Origin: [Clostridium] viride DSM 6836
GTDB lineage: Bacteria; Bacillota; Clostridia; Oscillospirales; Oscillospiraceae
Assembly: GCA_000620945.1 (NCBI GenBank)
Contig: JHZO01000004.1
Location: 310,001-374,000, forward strand
Length of the DNA: 64,000 nucleotides
Reading direction: 5' to 3'
Shown here: piece by piece, positions 59,302 to 64,000 of the stretch
Layout: each line of letters begins with the position of its first letter
Numbering within the stretch: the stretch's first letter is position 1
Program-made: the position numbers and the translations under genes
Notes under the pieces: generated by a model
The model's input: the letters and a program-made list of their open reading frames with translations, nothing else
What the model was told of the DNA's origin: nothing
The model's database searches: none

Positions 59302-59647
59302 GAGAACACATCCTTTCCAATCATGCAGGTCGCCTAACTGATGATATAATTCTACCAAATCATATAAAAACTGTCAATTGTGTATTATATAATTATATAA
59401 TACTATGAATTCATTGTTGATATCGAACAATGTTAAGAATGAGAGTTGCTTTCTACCTGTGCGTTTCACACTCCAAGGAAAAGTCTTGCAATGCCCCTGA
59501 TTTTACGTTAAGATAGAAAACTGTTGCGACTGACGCAAAAATCCGATTGATCATGGGTTTCCTCCGTATTTTTACAGATACTATCCTGGAGGAGTTCAGC
59601 ACAAGAGTGCGTCTCAACATGACCAAGAATACTAAGGAGAAAAACGA
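59302..59647. other. 346-base AT-rich intergenic stretch
   Basis: Contains a possible small minus-strand frame (59453-59554) and the leader of the guanine deaminase gene, with AAGGAG at 59636. Nothing else is recognised. Confidence 0.4.
59453..59554 (-). CDS. Possible 33-residue peptide
   Basis: A short frame starting MINRIFASVATVFYL with GGAGGAAACCC directly before the ATG, an excellent ribosome binding site. The product is weakly hydrophobic at its start and polar at its end. No family, promoter or terminator supports it further. Confidence 0.3.
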   Translation of the reverse strand: MINRIFASVATVFYLNVKSGALQDFSLECETHR

Positions 59648-60103
59648 ATGAACCAATTTATGCAGCTCGCATTGGACGAAGCGAAGAAGGGAATGCAAAG
59701 TGGAAAAGGTGGTCCCTTTGGTGCGGTGGTGGTCAAGGATGGCACGGTCATCAGCACGGCCAGTAACGAAGTGTTGTTGACCAACGACCCTACGGCACAT
59801 GCGGAAATCGTAGCGATTCGCAGGGCTTGCCAAACGCTCCATTCCTTTGATCTGACGGGCTGTACCATCTACGCAACCGGAGAGCCTTGCCCCATGTGCC
59901 TATCTGCCATTGTGTGGGCAAACATTAAGACGGTTTACTTTGCATTGGCGGCGAACGAAGCGGAAAAGATCGGCTTTCGCGACAGCATGATTTATCGGCA
60001 TCTTCGCCAAGAAGAGACCATTTTGCATTTGGAGCAGATGGATGCGGAAGAAGTGATGGGACTTTACGAAGCATACGAGAAGCAAGGGAGCTACATTTAC
60101 TGA
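59648..60103 (+). CDS. guaD: Guanine deaminase (CDA fold)
   Basis: A 151-residue cytidine-deaminase-fold enzyme with zinc motifs HAEIVAIRRA near residue 51 and PCPMC near 80. Length, the GGPFGAVVVKDG segment and the C-terminal region match the Bacillus subtilis GuaD type, which deaminates guanine to xanthine, better than TadA. AAGGAG precedes the ATG. GC-rich codons resemble the backbone. Confidence 0.85.
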   Translation: MNQFMQLALDEAKKGMQSGKGGPFGAVVVKDGTVISTASNEVLLTNDPTAHAEIVAIRRACQTLHSFDLTGCTIYATGEPCPMCLSAIVWANIKTVYFALAANEAEKIGFRDSMIYRHLRQEETILHLEQMDAEEVMGLYEAYEKQGSYIY

Positions 60104-60152
60104 GCTCGTTGGAATAACCCTAGGTTTGAACCATTGAAGTCCGTGAGAAGAT

Positions 60153-60196
60153 AAAAAAGAGCCCAGGTAGGTGATTCCTACCTGGGCTCTTTTTGT
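60153..60196. terminator. Bidirectional terminator between guaD and arsC
   Basis: AAAGAGCCCAGGTAGG and CCTACCTGGGCTCTTT around a 5-base loop, with A run on one side and T run on the other. It serves both convergent units. Confidence 0.92.
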
Positions 60197-60212
60197 TGCA
60201 TGTAAGAGAGGA

Positions 60213-60611
60213 TTAGCGAAACCGGTTTCGCAGTTGCATAATGTTCTGCTCAATGGATTGAATGACCTCCAAAAACGCAGCATCCTCTTTTCCGCTTGGA
60301 TCGTCCAGCCCCCAGTCCTCCCGATAAAGGCAGGGGAGGGTGGGACACTGCACATTGCAGCCCATGGTAATGACCACGTCAACCGGAGGAAGCTCCGAGA
60401 GTAGTTTTGAGTACTGGCTTTGTTCCATATCGATACCATAGTGCTCTTTTAGGATCCGAACGGCGTCTTGGTTGATGCGAGGTTTGGTCTCCGTCCCGGC
60501 AGAATAGCTGTCAAACACATCGGCGGCTAAGTGCTTACCGAGGGCTTCTGCTAGTTGGCTCCGGCAGGAGTTGTGCACACAGACAAAAGCTACCTTTGGT
60601 TTTTGCTGCAT
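60213..60611 (-). CDS. arsC: Arsenate reductase, thioredoxin-linked ArsC (chromosomal copy)
   Basis: A 132-residue homolog of the element's ArsC with the same catalytic CVHNSCRS near residue 11 and GCNVQCPTLPC near 84. Last gene of the resident ars operon. Its DNA is clearly GC-richer than the element copy, so the two are not a recent duplication. Confidence 0.93.
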   Translation of the reverse strand: MQQKPKVAFVCVHNSCRSQLAEALGKHLAADVFDSYSAGTETKPRINQDAVRILKEHYGIDMEQSQYSKLLSELPPVDVVITMGCNVQCPTLPCLYREDWGLDDPSGKEDAAFLEVIQSIEQNIMQLRNRFR

Positions 60612-60615
60612 GCAC

Positions 60616-60951
60616 TTACCCTCGAACGTGTTGAATGAGGCGAATTACCTCATCTTTTTTTAAGACTTTGCCATAGGATACGACTTTACCGTCCACCACC
60701 AGCGCCGGAGTCGTCATCACGCCGTAAGCCGCGATCTGCGCAAAGTCAGTCACATGGTCAATGGATGGATCCATACCGAGTTCTTTCAGTGCCTGCACGG
60801 TAGCGGCCTCTAAGTCATTGCACTTGGCACAGCCACCACCCAACACTTTAACACCAGCGGCACTCTTGTTTTGCTCTGCTTGCTTCATCGTGTCCGCCGA
60901 GCAGGTTCCTCCACAACAGGCAGTCTCCTTCTTTTTTCCAAACAGACCCAT
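60616..60951 (-). CDS. Thioredoxin-like redox-active disulfide protein (chromosomal copy)
   Basis: A 111-residue homolog of the element protein at 32430. Active site GGGCAKCNDLE, cis-Pro region MTTPALVVDGK and an N-terminal Cys cluster (ACCGGTC). ATG 60951 follows AGGAGG; an ATG two codons earlier is too close. It sits between the permease and arsC, suggesting all three act together. Confidence 0.87.
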   Translation of the reverse strand: MGLFGKKKETACCGGTCSADTMKQAEQNKSAAGVKVLGGGCAKCNDLEAATVQALKELGMDPSIDHVTDFAQIAAYGVMTTPALVVDGKVVSYGKVLKKDEVIRLIQHVRG

Positions 60952-60963
60952 GATCATTCCTCC

Positions 60964-61962
60964 TTAGATTAGTAAAAATTGAAATAGGTTAAAGAGATAA
61001 CCAACGATGATGATTCCCACCGTACAGATGGTGGTAAAGAGCCCCAACAGCTTGGGTTTAATGGCTTTCCGCAACATAATGAGGGAAGGCAGAGACAGGG
61101 TGGTGACCGCCATCATAAAGCTGAGGATGGTCCCAAGCTGTGCACCCTTATAGAGCAGGGCTTCTGCCACCGGAATGGTGCCGAATATATCCGCATACAT
61201 AGGAGCCCCGATGAGGGTTGCTAAAATCACACCTAAGGGATTGTTGCTTCCGAGAACTCGTTCAATCCACTCTTCGGGAATCCAGTTGTGGATGATGGCG
61301 CCAATGCCAACGCCAATGAGAATGTAAGGAAACACTTTTTTAAAGGTGGAGATCACTTGATCCCTAGCATACTGGATTCGCTCCTTGCGCGTTAAACTGG
61401 GGGATTCAATATCAATGGCACTTGCCGTTCGGATGAAGTCTTCCACATAGGATTCCATGTGGAGCCGTTCAATTATGGTGCCACCGATGATGGCCACAAT
61501 GAGACCGACCATGACATAAACCAGGGCAACCTTTGTACCGAAAATGCTCATGAGCAGGATCAGACTTCCAAGATCCACCATAGGGGACGAAATCAGGAAG
61601 GAAAAGGTAACCCCCAAGGGAAGCCCTGCACTGGTAAAGCCAATGAAAAGCGGAATGGACGAGCAGGAACAGAATGGAGTCACGGTTCCCAACAGCGCGG
61701 CGATGGCGTTTGCTCGAATCCCGTGGAAGCGTCCCATGATGAGCTTACTGCGTTCCGGAGGAAAGTAACTCTGAATATACGAGATCAGAAAGATGAGAAC
61801 GCAGAGCAAGATCGTAATTTTTAAGACGTCATACAAAAAGAACTGGATGCTGCCACCAAGGCGGGTCGAAAGATCCAAGCCCAGGGCAGACAGCAAATGG
61901 CCAATTAGGCCGTTTAGCCAGTGCATCCCAAGGATTTGACCTTGCACAAAGTCCCAAATCAT
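60964..61962 (-). CDS. ArsP-type (DUF318) permease, chromosomal copy
   Basis: A 332-residue membrane protein closely similar along its whole length to the element permease at 30567, including TPFCSCSSIPLFIGF and ERSKLIMGRF. ATG 61962 overlaps the arsR stop (ATGA). In this operon it is the only transporter, so it must carry the export function itself or with the redox protein. Confidence 0.87.
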   Translation of the reverse strand: MIWDFVQGQILGMHWLNGLIGHLLSALGLDLSTRLGGSIQFFLYDVLKITILLCVLIFLISYIQSYFPPERSKLIMGRFHGIRANAIAALLGTVTPFCSCSSIPLFIGFTSAGLPLGVTFSFLISSPMVDLGSLILLMSIFGTKVALVYVMVGLIVAIIGGTIIERLHMESYVEDFIRTASAIDIESPSLTRKERIQYARDQVISTFKKVFPYILIGVGIGAIIHNWIPEEWIERVLGSNNPLGVILATLIGAPMYADIFGTIPVAEALLYKGAQLGTILSFMMAVTTLSLPSLIMLRKAIKPKLLGLFTTICTVGIIIVGYLFNLFQFLLI

Positions 61963-62258
61963 TGGCAATCAACCTCATCGTTTTTTGGGGAGCAAGAAAG
62001 ATCCGCAAAAAACTGGTTCAAGGCACGGAACGTATCACCGTTTAAAGAATAATGGTTCCATTTGCCCTCTTTTCGCACGTCAACCAGCCCGCTTTCACAT
62101 AGGATTCTCATGTGATGGGATAGGGTGGGCTGCGTAATGTCAAACCGTTCTAGCAGTTTGCAGGCACATTTTTCTCCATCGGATAACATTTGCGTAATTT
62201 GCAAGCGGTTGGAATCGGCCAAGGCTTTGCAAATTACCGCCACATCAATTGGATTCAT
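61959..62258 (-). CDS. arsR: ArsR-family metalloregulator (chromosomal copy)
   Basis: A 99-residue winged-helix repressor with the sensing pair in GEKCACKL near residue 28 and a recognition helix ITQPTLSHHMRIL. ATG 62258 follows GAGGTG. It heads a four-gene operon (arsR-permease-redox protein-arsC) and faces a perfect operator-like palindrome just upstream. Confidence 0.92.
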   Translation of the reverse strand: MNPIDVAVICKALADSNRLQITQMLSDGEKCACKLLERFDITQPTLSHHMRILCESGLVDVRKEGKWNHYSLNGDTFRALNQFFADLSCSPKNDEVDCQ

Positions 62259-62270
62259 AGCACACCTCAC

Positions 62271-62319
62271 ATAGATCAAGATCTATCTAAGTATATGCTG
62301 ATACATAGATGATTGTCAA
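62271..62319 (-). promoter_or_regulatory. Promoter and ArsR operator of the chromosomal ars operon
   Basis: On the minus strand TTGACA (62319-62314), 18 bases and TATACT (62295-62290). The palindrome ATAGATC-AA-GATCTAT (62271-62286) lies just downstream of the -10, where a bound repressor would block transcription. It differs from the ATCAAA-N4-TTTGAT site on the element. Confidence 0.75.
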
Positions 62320-62327
62320 TGTATAAG

Positions 62328-62363
62328 ATAAAAAAAGAGAAGCTTACCTCAGTAAACTTCTCT
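62328..62363 (-). terminator. Terminator of the second corA gene
   Basis: AAGAGAAG-TTTAC and GTAA-CTTCTCTT type stem, followed on the minus strand by seven T residues. Confidence 0.82.
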
Positions 62364-62368
62364 TCCGA

Positions 62369-63199
62369 CTAAAACCACTTTTTCAGTTTAAAAAAGATCA
62401 CCGTTGCCAGACAAACGACGACGCTCAACAGGATCACATAGACATAGCCAAAGCTCCAAGAATACTCCGGCATCTGCAAATTCATCCCAAACCATCCGAC
62501 AATGAGGGTGAGAGGCAAAAACACCGCGGTAATCACGGTAAAGACCTTCATAATCTGGTTTTGTTCAATGTCAATCTGGGCTTGATACGCTTCTCTCACT
62601 TGGGTAATGTATTCTCGCAAGTGAAGTACAGAATTGAGTAGGTAATCCACCCGTCGATCCAACGTGGCCATGCGTTTTTGCAGTTCCTTGGAAAAGGCTT
62701 TGTTCTCGTTTTCAGACAGTTCACTGGTAATCATGGTCAGCTGTTCGTAGTAGCGCTTCATTTGAAGCAGTTCGCGACGCAAGCCAATGATTTGCGCCGT
62801 CCGGTAGGACTTGGTGCTTTTCTCCACCAAGAGGCTGTCTTCCAAGCTGATGATGCGATCTTCCGTTTTTTCCAAGGCATAGACATCGTTGGCGGTTAAA
62901 CTATGGAAAAAGCCAACCAATTGTGCGTAGTGATCTTTATTGGAATCGACTTCTCGCATAAGCTTTTCACAGAGTGCGTTGTTTGTCAGAAACAGAAAGT
63001 CTGTATCGCTGCAATAGATACAAATTCTTTCTTCGCGAATGGATGGATTTTTAATGTCGCAGAAATGGAAGGAGATGAGATAGGCTCCCTCCTCCAAGGC
63101 AAAGCAGACGTGCCGATTGGCAAGAAGCCTGGTATAGAGATCGGAGTCGACATAGTCCTTTAGAAGTTCAACTTCATTCATATTCGTTAGTTTATACAT
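62369..63199 (-). CDS. CorA-like divalent cation transporter (short form)
   Basis: A 276-residue CorA/MgtE-independent transporter with long cytoplasmic helices and two C-terminal spans. The pore signature GMN is in GWFGMNLQMP near residue 239. The N-terminal domain is shorter and distinct from the CorA at 54.5 kb. Specificity (Mg2+, Zn2+ or Co2+) cannot be told. It has its own promoter and terminator. Confidence 0.88.
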   Translation of the reverse strand: MYKLTNMNEVELLKDYVDSDLYTRLLANRHVCFALEEGAYLISFHFCDIKNPSIREERICIYCSDTDFLFLTNNALCEKLMREVDSNKDHYAQLVGFFHSLTANDVYALEKTEDRIISLEDSLLVEKSTKSYRTAQIIGLRRELLQMKRYYEQLTMITSELSENENKAFSKELQKRMATLDRRVDYLLNSVLHLREYITQVREAYQAQIDIEQNQIMKVFTVITAVFLPLTLIVGWFGMNLQMPEYSWSFGYVYVILLSVVVCLATVIFFKLKKWF

Positions 63200-63261
63200 G
63201 GTAAGGCTCCTCTGCGCTTCCTTGGAACTCGCTCATGTTGAATTACGTAGGTTGTGGCTTC

Positions 63262-63289
63262 ATTATAGCACAAATGTGAGAGGACGCAA
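63262..63289 (-). promoter_or_regulatory. Promoter of the second corA gene
   Basis: On the minus strand TTGCGT (63289-63284), 16 bases and TATAAT (63267-63262), 63 bases upstream of the start codon. Confidence 0.55.
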
Positions 63290-63301
63290 CGCCTGCTTGC
63301 G

Positions 63302-64000
63302 TCAAAATTCCTGCTTGACCGCAAGACAGTAGTTGACATGATCCAATGCGGTCATGGCTTGTGTGGGATTCGCTTTGTTGTAGGAAGCAAAGTACTGCTG
63401 TGTCATGTCCGTGGGTGTTAGGTGCTCATAAATGAGAAATCCATGCTCGGAAAGCAATGCTTCCACTTCGGAATAGGAGTAGCTTGCCAGCATGGGTTCG
63501 TTGGCAGCGCCCGCTAGGATGGCGAGTTTCTGAGTGTGTCCCCCGGCACCGTCCGTGTAGTACCGTTCCTCGGAATAATCAAAGACAAGGGAGCTTCCCG
63601 TAGGTAACAAAGGGGCAAGGGAGGCAAGTAAGGTGGAAAAGGCTTCTTTGGATAAATAATACACCAGGCCAAGTAGGCTGCAAAAGCTCCTGCTCTTACT
63701 TGAAAAGCGCTCCTGTTCCTGGAGCGTACGTGGCCAGCTTTCCTTGGTCAGATCAGTTGCAACAAAGCAGAGATTTTCCGGAATGGGTATCGATGCGTCC
63801 TTTAAGTGGCTTTGTTTATCCTGGGCCGTGGTGGGATGATCGAGCTCGAAGATGCTTAAGTGTTTCGCCCAGGCAGGCTGTCGGTATGCAAAGGTATCAT
63901 ACCCTGCCCCAAGAATGACATATTGCCTGGTCCCCACAAAAGCGGCTCTTTGGAGAGACTGTTCGGCAAAGGCGGCTCGGCCCAGTGGGAGGGGGGATAG
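63302..64000 (-). CDS. Class I SAM-dependent methyltransferase (LCMT-like), 5' end missing
   Basis: The frame runs without a stop to the right edge, so the N-terminus lies beyond the window. The visible part (about 232 residues) has the SAM motif YVILGAGYDTFAYR, the acidic ELDHP that binds the SAM ribose and later VFDYSEERYY. This is the pattern of the leucine carboxyl methyltransferase/PPM1-related family common in bacteria, whose substrates are small acids or unknown. An internal GTG at 63937 is not the true start because coding similarity (GRAAFAEQSL, RAAFVGTRQ) continues upstream. Confidence 0.82.
   Translation of the reverse strand, partial: LSPLPLGRAAFAEQSLQRAAFVGTRQYVILGAGYDTFAYRQPAWAKHLSIFELDHPTTAQDKQSHLKDASIPIPENLCFVATDLTKESWPRTLQEQERFSSKSRSFCSLLGLVYYLSKEAFSTLLASLAPLLPTGSSLVFDYSEERYYTDGAGGHTQKLAILAGAANEPMLASYSYSEVEALLSEHGFLIYEHLTPTDMTQQYFASYNKANPTQAMTALDHVNYCLAVKQEF

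Noticed and set aside
1-64000. CRISPR arrays or tandem spacer-like repeats
   Set aside because: No regularly spaced 25-40 bp repeats were found on reading; the repeats present are att sites and terminator-like hairpins.

Overview
The window reads as chromosome of a spore-forming anaerobic clostridium (Bacillota, Clostridia). Evidence: sporulation genes (a spoIVFA/spoIVFB-like pair, a ytfI-ytfJ/gerW pair, a DacF/DacB-type carboxypeptidase), an IspH-ribosomal protein S1 fusion, Gram-positive gene orders (tig-clpP-clpX-lon-engB; scpA-scpB; cmk-plsC-ispH/S1) and strong AGGAGG ribosome binding sites. Genus cannot be fixed from this sequence. No rRNA or CRISPR array was seen; there is one complete tRNA gene.

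Region 1 (1-28.1 kb) is dense, GC-richer housekeeping backbone, almost all on the + strand: cell-envelope and sporulation proteases, L19, ribosome assembly GTPase RbgA, RNase HII, threonine synthase, trigger factor and the Clp/Lon proteases, condensin partners, D,D-carboxypeptidase, RluB, an RpiR regulator, cmk, plsC, ispH/S1, trmK, a Nif3 protein and yebC.

Region 2 (28.1-38.2 kb) is a visibly AT-rich integrative element of about 10.1 kb. Its tyrosine integrase sits just inside the left end. The element is inserted in the 3' end of yebC and bounded by a perfect 119-bp direct repeat of the yebC tail, so the host gene stays intact. It carries an arsenic resistance operon (arsR, ArsP-type permease, ferredoxin-DUF2703 protein, thioredoxin-like protein, ACR3, arsC), a DUF503 protein, a serine recombinase with a res-like site, a rubrerythrin-like protein and gene fragments. 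Just outside the right repeat lies a diverged copy of the element's own left end, suggesting an older, decayed element at the same site.

Region 3 (38.2-52.2 kb) begins with small genes and a Nudix protein. Then comes tRNA-Pro(GGG), whose 3' half is duplicated (46 bp, perfect) 11.3 kb downstream. Between the copies lies an island that has lost any integrase. It holds prophage-lysis remnants, a choloylglycine-hydrolase-family enzyme, an alpha/beta hydrolase, a tight three-gene AAA+/VWA operon with a GIY-YIG-like protein, a lactonase-like metallo-hydrolase, a QueG-like iron-sulfur protein and a LysE/LysR pair.

Region 4 (52.2-64 kb) mixes small membrane and stress genes (DUF1232, DUF2127, cupin, two CorA proteins, lipase, a CrcB pair, a stalk-domain protein) with a guanine deaminase and a second, GC-richer arsenic operon (arsR-permease-thioredoxin-arsC). 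The four shared proteins are clear homologs of those on the element, so the window holds a resident and a mobile version of the same module. The right edge cuts a SAM-dependent methyltransferase gene.
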